From positions 1,191,001 to 1,255,000 of the forward strand of contig JADJXE010000001.1 in NCBI GenBank assembly GCA_016716005.1: 64,000 nucleotides of DNA, written 5' to 3'. The stretch is from Acidimicrobiales bacterium. Lineage in GTDB: Bacteria > Actinomycetota > Acidimicrobiia > Acidimicrobiales > JADJXE01. Positions 43,355-51,765 of the stretch are shown here, one piece after another. Within the stretch, counting starts at the first letter, position 1, and the number at the start of each line of letters is the position of its first letter. Below the pieces are notes generated by a model. It made no database searches and was not told the DNA's origin. It saw only the letters and a list, made by a program, of their open reading frames with translations. The translations under genes were made by a program, and so were the position numbers.

Positions 43355-43728
43355 CGCCGCCGGGGCCAGAAGAACCCGCGGAGGCCGTCGCCCCGGTTGC
43401 GGGGCACCACGTGCACGTGCAGGTGGGGCACGCTCTGGCTCACGCGGTTGTTGAGCCCCACGAACGAGCCGGCCGCGCCCAGCCCCACCTCCATCACGGC
43501 CGCCAGCCGCCGAGCCCGCTCGAACAGCGGGCCGACGAGCTCGGGGGGCAGCGCCGGCAGCGTCGCCGCGTGCAGGCGCGGCACCAGCAGCGTGTGGCCC
43601 GCGAACAGCGGGCGGTGGTCGAGGAAGGCGACCGCCACCTCGTCGGCCAGCACCACGTCTGCGGGCACCTCGCCGGCGGCGATGCGACAGAACGGGCAGC
43701 CGTCGTCGGGCCGCCCCGGGGTGGGCAC
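43279..43728 (-). CDS. HIT family protein
   Basis: This 149-residue protein is a HIT-domain hydrolase: CPFCRIAAGEVPADVVLADEVAVAFLDHRPLFAGHTLLVPR with the N-terminal Cys-x-x-Cys, then the active-site triad SVPHLHVHVVPRNRGDG. It hydrolyses nucleotide phosphoramidates or dinucleoside polyphosphates. The GTG start at 43728 precedes the metal-binding N-terminus. Its 3' end runs 76 bp into the convergent GNAT gene. Confidence 0.9.
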   Translation of the reverse strand: MPTPGRPDDGCPFCRIAAGEVPADVVLADEVAVAFLDHRPLFAGHTLLVPRLHAATLPALPPELVGPLFERARRLAAVMEVGLGAAGSFVGLNNRVSQSVPHLHVHVVPRNRGDGLRGFFWPRRRYAEGEAAAVAAALRAALASLPSPP

Positions 43729-43805
43729 GGGCCGATGATCGCACCCCACCCCCTCTCCCGGGCGGGACCACGGCCGCGGGGACGACGGGGCGCGGGGGTG
43801 CCCGG

Positions 43806-43811
43806 TAGCGT
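43806..43811 (+). promoter_or_regulatory. -10 box of lutABC, leaderless type
   Basis: TAGCGT lies 7 nt before the lutA GTG with no ribosome binding site. Confidence 0.55.
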
Positions 43812-43818
43812 GCGCCCC

Positions 43819-44616
43819 GTGCGGGTGGCCCTCTTCGTGACGTGCATGGTCGACGTGCTGGAGCCCGACGTGGGGGTGGCCACGGTGCGGGTGCTGCGCG
43901 CCGCGGGCTGCGACGTGTCGTGCCCCGATGGCCAGACCTGCTGCGGCCAGCCCGCCTGGAACGCGGGTGCCGCCGACGCCGCCGCCACCGTGGCCCGCAC
44001 CACCCTCGACGCGCTCCACGCGGCGCTGCACGACCCGGCCGACCCGGCCGAGGTGGTCGTGGTGCCGGCTGGGTCGTGCGCCACGATGATCCGCGTGTTC
44101 TGGCCCGAGCTGTTCGAGCTGGTGGGCGACCACGACGCGGCGGAGCGGGCCCGGCTGGTCGGCGCGCGCACCCGCGAGCTGTCCGAGCTGCTGGCCGAGC
44201 GCTCCCTCCCCCCGCTGCGCATGCCCGCCACGCGGGTCGCCTACCACCACTCGTGCCACCTCCTGCGGGAGCTGCGCGTCCACGATCAGCCGGAGGCGCT
44301 GCTCGACCGGGTGGAGGGCTGCGAGCGGGTCGAGTGGGGTGCGGCCGAGCGGTGCTGCGGCTTCGGCGGGCTGTTCAGCATGAAGCTCCCGGAGGTGTCG
44401 GTGGCGATGGCCGACGACAAGCTGGCGTCGCTGGCCGAGGCCGGGGCCGGGGCCGGGGCCGGGGCCGGGGCCGAGCTGCTCGTGAGCGCCGACGGGTCGT
44501 GCCTGCTCCACCTCCGCACCCGCGCCGAGCACGAGGGCCGCCCGGTGCGCACCGCCCACCTGGCCCAGGTCCTGGCTGCCGCCCTCGACGGCCGCGACCC
44601 CCGCGTGGCGCCATGA
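43819..44616 (+). CDS. lutA: L-lactate utilisation protein LutA (Fe-S oxidoreductase)
   Basis: This 265-residue protein has two CCG domains: TCCGQPAWNAG with nearby Cys residues, and HHSCHLLREL with RCCGFGGLFSMKLPEVS. These cysteines hold Fe-S clusters. With LutB and LutC it oxidises L-lactate to pyruvate without LldD. A run of Ala-Gly residues (about 208-217), encoded by gccggg repeats at 44438-44471, interrupts the linker before the last strand and keeps frame. lutB follows with an ATGA overlap. Confidence 0.92.
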   Translation: MRVALFVTCMVDVLEPDVGVATVRVLRAAGCDVSCPDGQTCCGQPAWNAGAADAAATVARTTLDALHAALHDPADPAEVVVVPAGSCATMIRVFWPELFELVGDHDAAERARLVGARTRELSELLAERSLPPLRMPATRVAYHHSCHLLRELRVHDQPEALLDRVEGCERVEWGAAERCCGFGGLFSMKLPEVSVAMADDKLASLAEAGAGAGAGAGAELLVSADGSCLLHLRTRAEHEGRPVRTAHLAQVLAAALDGRDPRVAP

Positions 44617-46016
44617 GCGGCGAGCACCTGCTGCCCGGCACCACCCTCCGCGACCGCACGGCCGCCGCCACCGGAGACGTCCGCCTGCGCGGCTCGCTGG
44701 CGCGGGCCCTCCGCCACTTCGGCCACGGTCGCGAGCGGGCGCTGGCCGACCTCGACGACCCGGACGGGCTCCGGCACGCCGCCCGCGCGGTACGGGCTGA
44801 CATCCTCGCCGACCTGCCCGCGATCCTGGAGCGGCTCGCCGACCGCTTCGAGGCCAACGGCGGCCAGGTGTTCTGGGCCGCCGATGCGGCCGAGGCCAAC
44901 GGGCACATCGCCGGCATCGCCCGGCGGATCGGCGCCCGGCGGGTGGTGAAGTCGAAGTCGATGGCCAGCGAGGAGACCGGGCTGAACGAAGCCCTGGCCC
45001 GCGCCGGCTGCTCGGTGGTCGAGACCGACCTCGGCGAGTGGATCATCCAGCTGGCCCACGAGACGCCCAGCCACATCATCGCCCCCGCCGTGCACCGGGA
45101 CCGGTACCAGGCAGCCGAGGCCCTGCAGACCGCGGCCGGCGACCGCACCCTCGACCCCGACCCGGCGAAACTCGCGGCCTTCGCCCGCGAGACCCTGCGC
45201 GCCGAGTACCTCCGGGCCGACCTCGGCGTGTCGGGCGTGAACCTCGGGGTGGCCGAGACCGGCTCCCTCGTCCTCGTCACCAACGAGGGCAACGCCAGCC
45301 TGACGATGGGGGTGCCGCGGGTCCACGTGGCGGTCATGGGGATGGAGCGGGTGACCGCCACCTGGGAGCAGTGCGAGCTGCTGCTCTCGCTGCTCGCCCG
45401 GTCGGCCACGGGCCAGCAGCTCAGCGCCTACACCGACATCGTCAGCGGCCCCCGCCGGGCCGGCGAGGCCGACGGCCCCGACGAGGTCCACCTGGTGATC
45501 CTCGACAACGGCCGCAGCGACGTGCTCGCCAGCGAGCTGCACGAGATCCTGGCGTGCATCCGCTGCGGTGCCTGCCTGAACGTGTGCCCCGTCTACCGCC
45601 AGGTGGGTGGCCACGCCTACGGCTGGGTCTACAGCGGCCCCGTCGGCGCCGTGCTCACCCCCCTGCTCGCCAGCGAGCACCCCGAGGCCGCCGAGCTGGC
45701 CAACGCGTCGACCCTGTGCGGCGCCTGCATGGACGCCTGCCCGGTCGGCATCCCCCTCCAGGACCTCCTCCTGTCGCTCCGGCGCCGCCGGGCGGAGCGC
45801 GCTGGCTCGGCCGAGCGGGCCGCCTGGCGGGCGTGGGCCGAGGCGTGGGGCCGCCCGGCCGGGTACCGGACCAGCACCCGTGCGCTGGCGCGCGGGCGGG
45901 CCGCCGCCCGGTGGGCGCACCTCCTGCCGGGGCTGTCCCGGTGGACCGAGGGGCGGGCCGCGCCGGTGCCGGCGCGCCGCACGTTCCGGGAACGCTGGGA
46001 CGCGGGCGAGGTGTGA
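44613..46016 (+). CDS. lutB: L-lactate utilisation protein LutB
   Basis: This 467-residue iron-sulfur protein has the LUD domain (about 60-310; KSKSMASEETGLNEAL, GVNLGVAETGSLVLVTNEGNASL). A pair of 4Fe-4S motifs follows, CIRCGACLNVCPVYR and CGACMDACPVG, and then a basic helical C-terminus. It transfers electrons in the LutABC lactate-oxidising complex. Start and stop overlap the neighbours (ATGA at lutA, TGATG at lutC), so all three proteins are made in step. Confidence 0.95.
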   Translation: MSGEHLLPGTTLRDRTAAATGDVRLRGSLARALRHFGHGRERALADLDDPDGLRHAARAVRADILADLPAILERLADRFEANGGQVFWAADAAEANGHIAGIARRIGARRVVKSKSMASEETGLNEALARAGCSVVETDLGEWIIQLAHETPSHIIAPAVHRDRYQAAEALQTAAGDRTLDPDPAKLAAFARETLRAEYLRADLGVSGVNLGVAETGSLVLVTNEGNASLTMGVPRVHVAVMGMERVTATWEQCELLLSLLARSATGQQLSAYTDIVSGPRRAGEADGPDEVHLVILDNGRSDVLASELHEILACIRCGACLNVCPVYRQVGGHAYGWVYSGPVGAVLTPLLASEHPEAAELANASTLCGACMDACPVGIPLQDLLLSLRRRRAERAGSAERAAWRAWAEAWGRPAGYRTSTRALARGRAAARWAHLLPGLSRWTEGRAAPVPARRTFRERWDAGEV

Positions 46017-46672
46017 TGGAGCGCGCCGCGTTCCTCGACCGCCTGCGTCGCCGCCTCGACGGTGGCATCCCCGCCAACCCGGCCCACCCGCTGCCGCCGC
46101 CCCCGCCCGACGTGCCCGAGGCCGTCCCCCGCTCGCTCGACCGGGACGACCTGCTCGGCAGCTTCGAGCGGGCCGCGTCGGCGGTGCACGCGCACGTGCA
46201 CCGCATCGACCTCCCCGATGTCCCGCTCTCGCTGCTCGCCGAACTGGTGGATCGCGCCGGCGTTCGGCGCGCCTGCGTCTCCCGCGAGCCGGAGGCCCTG
46301 GCCGTCGGGGCCCGCCTCGCCACCCTGGGCGTCGAGGTGGAGGAGCCCTCGCTCGCCGCCGCGACGCGGGCCGACCTGGGTGTCACCAGCGCGGTCGCGG
46401 CCATCGCGGCCACCGGGTCGATCGTGCTCGACTCGGCGAGGGCCGGTGGCCGCACCCTGTGGCTGCTCCCGCCGACGCACCTGGCGGTCCTGCCGGTCGA
46501 CCGGCTGGTGGCCACGCCGGGCGACGTGCTCCGCCGCCTCGGCACCCAGGGGCCCCTGAGCGCCAACCTCTGCGTGGTGACCGGGCCGAGCCGCTCCGGC
46601 GACATCGAGCAGATCATCGTGGAGGGCGTCCACGGGCCCACGGCGGTGCACGTGGCCCTGCTCGGGGCCTGA
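46016..46672 (+). CDS. lutC: L-lactate utilisation protein LutC
   Basis: This 218-residue LUD-domain protein lacks Cys clusters. It has ADLGVTSAVAAIAATGSIVLDSARAGGRTLWLLPPTHLAVLPVDRLV and GPSRSGDIEQIIVEGVHGP at the C-terminus, matching LutC. It completes the lactate dehydrogenase complex. No lactate permease or lutR regulator lies next to the operon. Confidence 0.93.
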   Translation: MERAAFLDRLRRRLDGGIPANPAHPLPPPPPDVPEAVPRSLDRDDLLGSFERAASAVHAHVHRIDLPDVPLSLLAELVDRAGVRRACVSREPEALAVGARLATLGVEVEEPSLAAATRADLGVTSAVAAIAATGSIVLDSARAGGRTLWLLPPTHLAVLPVDRLVATPGDVLRRLGTQGPLSANLCVVTGPSRSGDIEQIIVEGVHGPTAVHVALLGA

Positions 46673-46767
46673 CCGCCCCGTCGCCGGGCAGGCCCCGCCA
46701 CCATCCCCCACCCGGCTCGGCGGAGCGAGTTCCATGAGCCGCGGTGCCTCCGACCGCAGGGAGATCC

Positions 46768-48156
46768 GTGAGCCGTCCGACCCCGCCCGTGGCGCCCGAT
46801 CCGGCCCGCGAGGGCCGACGCCGCGCCGCCCCCCGCCCCACCCGAGCGGCGCGCTCGGCCCCGCCGCCGACCACCACCTACGTGCTCGACACCTCGGTGC
46901 TGCTCTCCGACCCGCGCTCGCTCACCCGGTTCGAAGAGCACGCCACCGTGCTGCCCGTGGTGGTCCTCACCGAGCTCGAGTCCAAGCGACACCACCCGGA
47001 GCTGGGCTGGGCCGCTCGCCAGGCGCTCCGGGCGCTCGAGGAGCTGCGGCTCCGCCACGGCTCGCTCACCGAACCCATGCCCGTGAACCAGGCCGGCGGC
47101 ACGCTACGGGTGGAGCTGAACCACCAGGAGACCAGCCGCCTCCCCGCCGGGCTCACCGCCGACAACAACGACCACCGGATCCTCGCGGTGGCCCGCAACC
47201 TGGCCGACGAGGGCCACCGGGTGGTCGTCGTCACCAAGGACCTCCCGCTGCGGCTGAAGGCGAGCGTGGCCGGCCTCGAGGCCGAGGAGTACCGCAACGA
47301 GCTCGCGGTCGACAGCGGGTGGACCGGCTTCCTCGAGCTCGAGGTCGACGGTGCGACCATCGACTCGCTGTGGGCGGAGCGCGTCGTCGACCTCCAGGAC
47401 GCCCGCGACCTCCCCTGCCACACCGGCCTCGCCCTGGCGGCGGGCTCGCAGTCGGCCCTCGGGCGGGTCCGTGCCGACAAGCGGGTGCACCTGGTCCGCG
47501 GCGACCGCAGCCTCTTCGACCTCCGGGGGCGCAGCGCCCAGCAGCGCCTCGCCATCGACGTCCTGGCCGACCCCGACATCGGCATCGTGAGCCTGGGCGG
47601 CACGGCCGGCACCGGCAAGTCGGTCCTCGCCCTGGCGGCGGGCCTCGAGGCCGTGCTGGAGCAGCGCACCCACCGCCGCGTGCTCGTCTTCCGTCCCATC
47701 TTCGCCGTGGGCGGGCAGGACCTCGGGTTCCTTCCCGGCTCCGAGCAGGAGAAGATGGCTCCCTGGGCCGCCGCGGTGTCCGACGCGCTGGAGTCGATCG
47801 TGGGCCCCGAGGTGATCGACGAGGTGGTGGCCCGGGGCCTCCTCGAGGTGCTGCCGCTCACCCACATCCGCGGGCGCAACCTCACGGACACCTTCGTCGT
47901 GGTCGACGAGGCCCAGAACCTCGAGCGCCAGACCCTGCTCACGGCCCTCAGCCGCCTCGGCGACGGCAGTCGGGTGGTGCTCACCCACGACGTGGCCCAG
48001 CGCGACAACCTGCGCGTCGGCCGCCACGACGGCATCGCCGCCGTGATCGAGGCCATGAAGGGCCACCCCCTGTTCGCCCACGTCACCCTCACCCGGGCCG
48101 AGCGCAGCCCGGTGGCCGCGCTCGTCACCGCCCTGCTCGACGGCCCGGTGCTGTAG
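46768..48156 (+). CDS. phoH2: PIN-PhoH fusion protein (PhoH2)
   Basis: This 462-residue protein joins a PIN RNase domain (TYVLDTSVLLSDP near 36; TADNNDHRILAVA with acidic catalytic residues) to a PhoH ATPase. Its Walker A is GGTAGTGKSVLAL (about 277-289), and DEAQN lies near 380. Such proteins are ATP-dependent RNA helicase/endoribonucleases related to toxin-antitoxin pairs. No small antitoxin gene is seen upstream. GTG 46768 with CAGGGAG upstream is preferred over GTG 46744. A Pro/Arg-rich leader of about 30 residues precedes the PIN domain. Confidence 0.93.
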   Translation: MSRPTPPVAPDPAREGRRRAAPRPTRAARSAPPPTTTYVLDTSVLLSDPRSLTRFEEHATVLPVVVLTELESKRHHPELGWAARQALRALEELRLRHGSLTEPMPVNQAGGTLRVELNHQETSRLPAGLTADNNDHRILAVARNLADEGHRVVVVTKDLPLRLKASVAGLEAEEYRNELAVDSGWTGFLELEVDGATIDSLWAERVVDLQDARDLPCHTGLALAAGSQSALGRVRADKRVHLVRGDRSLFDLRGRSAQQRLAIDVLADPDIGIVSLGGTAGTGKSVLALAAGLEAVLEQRTHRRVLVFRPIFAVGGQDLGFLPGSEQEKMAPWAAAVSDALESIVGPEVIDEVVARGLLEVLPLTHIRGRNLTDTFVVVDEAQNLERQTLLTALSRLGDGSRVVLTHDVAQRDNLRVGRHDGIAAVIEAMKGHPLFAHVTLTRAERSPVAALVTALLDGPVL

Positions 48157-48246
48157 CCCACCACCGCCAGCGCGCCGATCGCCCCCGCCGATGGCGCCCA
48201 TCGGGACAACTCGTCGCGTCGGCCGCCGCGCCCCAACCGGTCCCGG

Positions 48247-48252
48247 TACGAT
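48247..48252 (+). promoter_or_regulatory. -10 box of whiB within an AT-rich palindrome
   Basis: TACGAT is the first part of TACGA-tttag-TCGTA (48247-48261), in an AT-rich island rare for this GC-rich DNA. It would start a leader of about 75 nt. Confidence 0.55.
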
Positions 48253-48269
48253 TTAGTCGTAAATAACGG

Positions 48270-48305
48270 GCGGCGGGGGATCACCCCCTCCCGATCCCCC
48301 GCCGC
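48270..48305 (+). promoter_or_regulatory. Large hairpin in the whiB leader (attenuator-like)
   Basis: A perfect 13-bp stem (48270-48282 with 48293-48305) with a 10-nt loop lies between the promoter and the GTG start, about 27 nt before the start and just before a GAGGACGAGG-like ribosome binding site (48316-48325). It could end transcription or block translation depending on conditions. A simple terminator of phoH2, whose stop is 114 nt upstream, is the alternative. Confidence 0.6.
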
Positions 48306-48332
48306 TCCACCTCCGAGGACGAGGTCGGTGCC

Positions 48333-48653
48333 GTGGCCCTTGCCGAGGTGCCGCCGATCGCAGTTGCGCTGCCGCGGCGGTACAGCCAACAGACGTGGAT
48401 GGAGTCGGCGGCCTGCCGCAGCCGGACCGGCCTCTTCTTCGCCCCGAGGGCGGAGCGTCCCCAGGCGCGGGATCGGCGCGAGGCCAGGGCGAAGGCCCTC
48501 TGCCAGTCGTGCCCGGTGCTCCAGGAGTGCCGCTGGTACGCCCGGCTGAACCGCGAGTACGGGGTCTGGGGCGGCGAGTCCGAGGAGGAGCGGGCGGCGG
48601 CCGGCTTCCCGGTGCCCAACCCGGTCGGCGGCCGGAGCGAGCGCCGCCGCTGA
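48333..48653 (+). CDS. WhiB family Fe-S transcription regulator
   Basis: This 106-residue protein carries the four cluster-binding cysteines Cys28, Cys57, Cys60 and Cys66 (C...CQSCPVLQEC). The WhiB turn GVWGG (77-81) and a basic C-terminus follow. WhiB proteins bind a 4Fe-4S cluster sensitive to oxygen or NO, contact the principal sigma factor and regulate development, redox or stress. The subclass cannot be assigned confidently. The GTG start follows a hairpin leader. Presence in the same window as a DevRS-like system is compatible with redox regulation but does not prove a link. Confidence 0.95.
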   Translation: MALAEVPPIAVALPRRYSQQTWMESAACRSRTGLFFAPRAERPQARDRREARAKALCQSCPVLQECRWYARLNREYGVWGGESEEERAAAGFPVPNPVGGRSERRR

Positions 48654-48677
48654 CCAGCGGTCTGCGATGCTTCGGGC

Positions 48678-49046
48678 ATGAGCCCCGGAGAGGTCGTCAC
48701 CGCCTTCATCCGCGCCGTCGAGGCCAAGGACCTCGACGGCGCCCTCGCCCTCGTCGCCGACGACTGCATCTACGACAACGTGCCCATGGGTGCGGTCGCC
48801 GGCCCCGACGCCATCCGAGCGACCCTCGGCGGGTTCCTCGGCTCGGCCACCGCCGTCGAGTGGGTGATCCACCACCAGGTGGAGCAGGGCGACGTCGTGA
48901 TGAACGCCCGGGTCGACCGCTTCGAGATCGGCGGCCGCTGGCTGGAGCTCCCCGTCGCCGGGGTGTTCGAGGTGCGCGACGGCCGACTCCACCTGTGGCG
49001 CGACTACTTCGACCTGGGGACCTTCACCTCCCAGCTGCAGGGCTGA
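48678..49046 (+). CDS. Limonene-epoxide hydrolase-like/NTF2-fold protein
   Basis: This 122-residue single-domain protein looks like the limonene-1,2-epoxide hydrolase type (SnoaL fold). It has VVTAFIRAVEAKDLDGALALVADDCIYDNVPMGAVAGPDAIRATLGGF, VEWVIHHQVEQGDVVMNARVDRFEIGGRWLELPVAGVFEVRDGRLHLWRDYFDLGTF. Asp, Arg and Asp residues typical of the LEH catalytic triad are seen (RVDRFE and WRDYFD). The substrate is unknown. Confidence 0.82.
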   Translation: MSPGEVVTAFIRAVEAKDLDGALALVADDCIYDNVPMGAVAGPDAIRATLGGFLGSATAVEWVIHHQVEQGDVVMNARVDRFEIGGRWLELPVAGVFEVRDGRLHLWRDYFDLGTFTSQLQG

Positions 49047-49140
49047 TCGCTCCGCCCTCCCCGACCGCGTCACACCCCCGTCGTAGGGTCATGGCGAACG
49101 ACACGGGTGTGATTCCCCGGATCGAGCGACCGGAGCGCCA

Positions 49141-49770
49141 ATGGCCACGTGCGCCCGCCTGTACGGGCTCGACATCGAGACCGACACGACCACCGACGGG
49201 CTCGACCCCGCCGTGGCCGCGGTGCTGGCGGTCGCGGTGTCGACGCCCTGGCACGACACCGTCCTCACCGGCCCCGAGGCGGCGCTGCTCACCCGGCTCG
49301 ACCGGCACCTGGCCTCGCTCCCGCCCGGGGTCATCGTGACGTGGAACGGCGCCGCCTTCGACCTGCCGTTCCTCGCCGAACGGGCGCAGCGTGCCGGCGT
49401 CACGCTGGGCCTCCGCCTGGCCGAGGACCCGCAGCTGCCCGTGCGCCGGCCGCTCCCCGGCCACCGGGCCGGCTACCGGGCCACCTGGCACGGCCACCAG
49501 CACCTCGACGCGTACCGCCTCTACCGCGCCGACGTCGGGCGGGCCCTGCGGGTGTCGTGCTCGCTCAAGTCGATCGCCCGCCTGGTGGGCCTCACACCCG
49601 TCGAGGTCGACCCGGCCCGCGTCCACGAGCTGGCCCCCGACGCCCTGGCCTCGTACGTCGCCAGCGACGCCCGCCTGGCCCGCGTGCTGCTCGAGCGCCG
49701 CTGGAACCCCACCTGGTTCGGGCCCGAGGGCCTCGGGGCGCCGCTCCCTGTCGGCGCCGGTCAGCGGTAG
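49141..49770 (+). CDS. DEDDy-type 3'-5' exonuclease
   Basis: This 209-residue protein has the exonuclease motifs: GLDIETDT (Asp11, Glu13), TWNGAAFDLPFL (Asp74) and SYVASDARLARVLLERR with Tyr172 and Asp176, the DEDDy arrangement of family B polymerase exonucleases. No polymerase domain is present. It may trim DNA or RNA ends in repair. It converges with pafC, overlapping by 10 bp. The ATG at 49141 has only a weak ribosome binding site (GGAG at 49132). A DNA-repair function is suggested by the pafBC neighbours. Confidence 0.85.
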   Translation: MATCARLYGLDIETDTTTDGLDPAVAAVLAVAVSTPWHDTVLTGPEAALLTRLDRHLASLPPGVIVTWNGAAFDLPFLAERAQRAGVTLGLRLAEDPQLPVRRPLPGHRAGYRATWHGHQHLDAYRLYRADVGRALRVSCSLKSIARLVGLTPVEVDPARVHELAPDALASYVASDARLARVLLERRWNPTWFGPEGLGAPLPVGAGQR

Positions 49771-50738
49771 CGCGCGAGCAGCCGGGCCGCGGCAGCCGCC
49801 CCCGCCGCCCGCAGGTCGGCCGGCTCGACCACCTCCGCCCACGGGCCCAGTCGGAGCAGCAGGCGCTCCAGCCAGGCACGGCCCACCACCTCCAGCACGA
49901 CCCGCCGGCGACCGTCGGGCTCTGCCGTCACGTGCACCGTGGGGTACGTCTCCAGGACCCAGCCTGCGTCGGGCGCGAGCAGCAGGGTGACCCGCCTCCC
50001 CCGCCCACCCGGATCGAAGGGCTGGTCGAGGGGCACGTCGACCGGCCGGGGCACGAAGACGTCGCCCGTGGGCTCCAGGGCCACGATCCGGTCGACCCGG
50101 AAGCGCCGCTCGGCGCCGGCGAGGTGGCAGTCGGCCAGCAGGTACCAGTTGCCGTCGGCCAGGAACACGGCCAGCGGGTCGACGGCGCGATGCGTCAGCT
50201 CGTCCCGCCAGGCCGAGTAGTAGTCGATCACCACGCCCCGGTGGTCGTCGACGGCAGCCTGGAGCGCCCCGAGGAAGGGGGGCACCTGCACGTCGACCTC
50301 GATCGAGGGGTGGTCGGCCGTGTCCTCGCCGGCCCCGCCGTCGGCCGTGGCCGCGCGGGCCGACATGGTGCGCTCGAGGGTGTCGAGCGCCCGCGCCAGG
50401 GAGCCGGCCGGGTCGGAGCCGGGCACCGACAGGAGCGCCCGCCCGGCCGCGAGCAGCGCGAAGCCGTCGCGAGCCGTGAGCCGGAGCGGCTGCGTGAAGT
50501 AGCGGGGCACCTCGAGGTGCACCACGTCGTCCTCGTCGATCCACACGTCGATGAGGTCCTCGGGCGACGGTGACACGCCGCAGCAGGCCACCAGCTCGAG
50601 GTCGGCGACCACCCGCTCGGGCGACACCTCGAAGCGCGTCGCGATCTCCTGCACGGAGGCCTGGCCGCGCTCGGTGAGCCAGGGCAGGATGGCCAGCATG
50701 CGGCGCAGGCGGTCGCCGGCCGCGGGCGGCGGGCTCAC
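49761..50738 (-). CDS. pafC: PafC, WYL-domain DNA-damage regulator
   Basis: This 325-residue protein has an N-terminal winged HTH (RLRRMLAILPWLTERGQASVQEIATRFEVSPERVVADLELVACCG). The WYL domain contains VVIDYYSAWRDELTHRAVDPLAVFLADGNWYLLADCHLAGAERRFRVDRI and is followed by a WCX extension. The GTG start overlaps the pafB stop (GTGA). PafB and PafC form the heterodimer that activates the LexA-independent DNA-damage response in mycobacteria. In mycobacteria the genes lie near the proteasome and tat genes, none of which is here. Confidence 0.92.
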   Translation of the reverse strand: MSPPPAAGDRLRRMLAILPWLTERGQASVQEIATRFEVSPERVVADLELVACCGVSPSPEDLIDVWIDEDDVVHLEVPRYFTQPLRLTARDGFALLAAGRALLSVPGSDPAGSLARALDTLERTMSARAATADGGAGEDTADHPSIEVDVQVPPFLGALQAAVDDHRGVVIDYYSAWRDELTHRAVDPLAVFLADGNWYLLADCHLAGAERRFRVDRIVALEPTGDVFVPRPVDVPLDQPFDPGGRGRRVTLLLAPDAGWVLETYPTVHVTAEPDGRRRVVLEVVGRAWLERLLLRLGPWAEVVEPADLRAAGAAAAARLLARYR

Positions 50739-51670
50739 CGGGCCGCCCCCGCCCCGGCCGCCAGGCGCTCGAGCCAGTCGACGAGGTCGTCGCGCAGCGC
50801 CGGCGGCCCGATCACCTCGGCCCGATCGAGCAGCCCGAGCACCCACGATCGGAAGGCCGCCCGGTTGGCCACGGCCACCTGCACCAGCACGGAGCCGTCG
50901 GCCCGCCGCTCGACCACGCGGTCGTCGCCGAGCTCGAGGACGACCCGGGGCGCCACCACCCCGTCGACCAGCACCAGGGCGTCGACCACCTCGCCGTCGC
51001 CGATGAGCCGGGGATCCGCGGGCAGGGCCTGCCGCACGTCGAACCCCTCCGGCGGCGAGGTGGTGCCCGGCTCGCCCACGCTGACCGCACCCCGGTCGAT
51101 CCGGTCGACGCGGAAGGTGCGCGACGCCCCGCGGGCGTGATCGAAGCCCACCACGTACCAGAAGCCGGAGCGGCACAGCAGGCCCCAGGGATCGACCGTG
51201 CGACGCTCGCCGCGGTACCCGAACGTCACCGGGGCACGCTCGAGCCGGGCTCGGTACAGGGCGGGCAGGGCGTCGGCCGCCGGGAGCGAGGCGAGGGGCG
51301 GCGGCGCCGTGCCCTCCACCTCGCCCAGCTTCCACAGGGCCTCCTTGCCCCAGCCGCCCTCCACCCGCACGGCGGCCACGGCGACGTGCAGCGCCACCAG
51401 CTCGTCGGGGGCCAGGCCGAGGTCCGGCAGGAACAGCGCGTCCGGCCGGATCCGGTACCCGGAGGCACCCCCCTCGAGGCCCTCCACCTCCACGGGCACC
51501 CCCTCCTCCCGGAGCAGGGCCTTGTCCCGCTCGAACGTCGTCCGGCGCGCCTCCGGGGTGCCCTCGTACTGGCTGTCGAGGCGGTCGAGGATCTCCTCCC
51601 GCGTGAGCGGCCGGCTGGTGTCGAGCAGCAGCGCGACCAGGTTGGTGAGCCGCTCGAACTTGTCCGCCAT
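50735..51670 (-). CDS. pafB: PafB, WYL-domain DNA-damage regulator
   Basis: This 311-residue protein starts MADKFERLTNLVALLLDTSRPLTREEILDRL, a winged HTH, and has the WYL domain VTFGYRGERRTVDPWGLLCRSGFWYVVGFDHARGASRTFRVDRID and a WCX tail. It pairs with pafC, sharing overlapping codons. The WYL domain is proposed to bind single-stranded DNA or nucleotides during damage. GGAGGGACG precedes the ATG. Confidence 0.93.
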   Translation of the reverse strand: MADKFERLTNLVALLLDTSRPLTREEILDRLDSQYEGTPEARRTTFERDKALLREEGVPVEVEGLEGGASGYRIRPDALFLPDLGLAPDELVALHVAVAAVRVEGGWGKEALWKLGEVEGTAPPPLASLPAADALPALYRARLERAPVTFGYRGERRTVDPWGLLCRSGFWYVVGFDHARGASRTFRVDRIDRGAVSVGEPGTTSPPEGFDVRQALPADPRLIGDGEVVDALVLVDGVVAPRVVLELGDDRVVERRADGSVLVQVAVANRAAFRSWVLGLLDRAEVIGPPALRDDLVDWLERLAAGAGAAR

Positions 51671-51752
51671 CGTCCCTCCGCGCCCACGTGCGGCCCCGGC
51701 TCCCCCGGACCCACGGCACGTCGATCGGCATCCTACGGCCGGGCGACGCGGG

Positions 51753-51758
51753 TACCGT
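51753..51758 (+). promoter_or_regulatory. -10 box of the solute-binding lipoprotein gene, leaderless type
   Basis: TACCGT lies 7 nt before the ATG at 51766. Confidence 0.55.
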
Positions 51759-51765
51759 CGGCCCG

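Noticed and set aside
44438..44471. Phase-variable repeat in lutA
   Set aside because: The unit is 6 bp, so changes in copy number keep the reading frame and only alter an Ala-Gly linker.
49091..49140. A start at 49091 (MANDTGVIPRIE...) after a TAGGGT box
   Set aside because: This frame does not lead into the exonuclease gene and its later part is antisense-like, low-complexity sequence.
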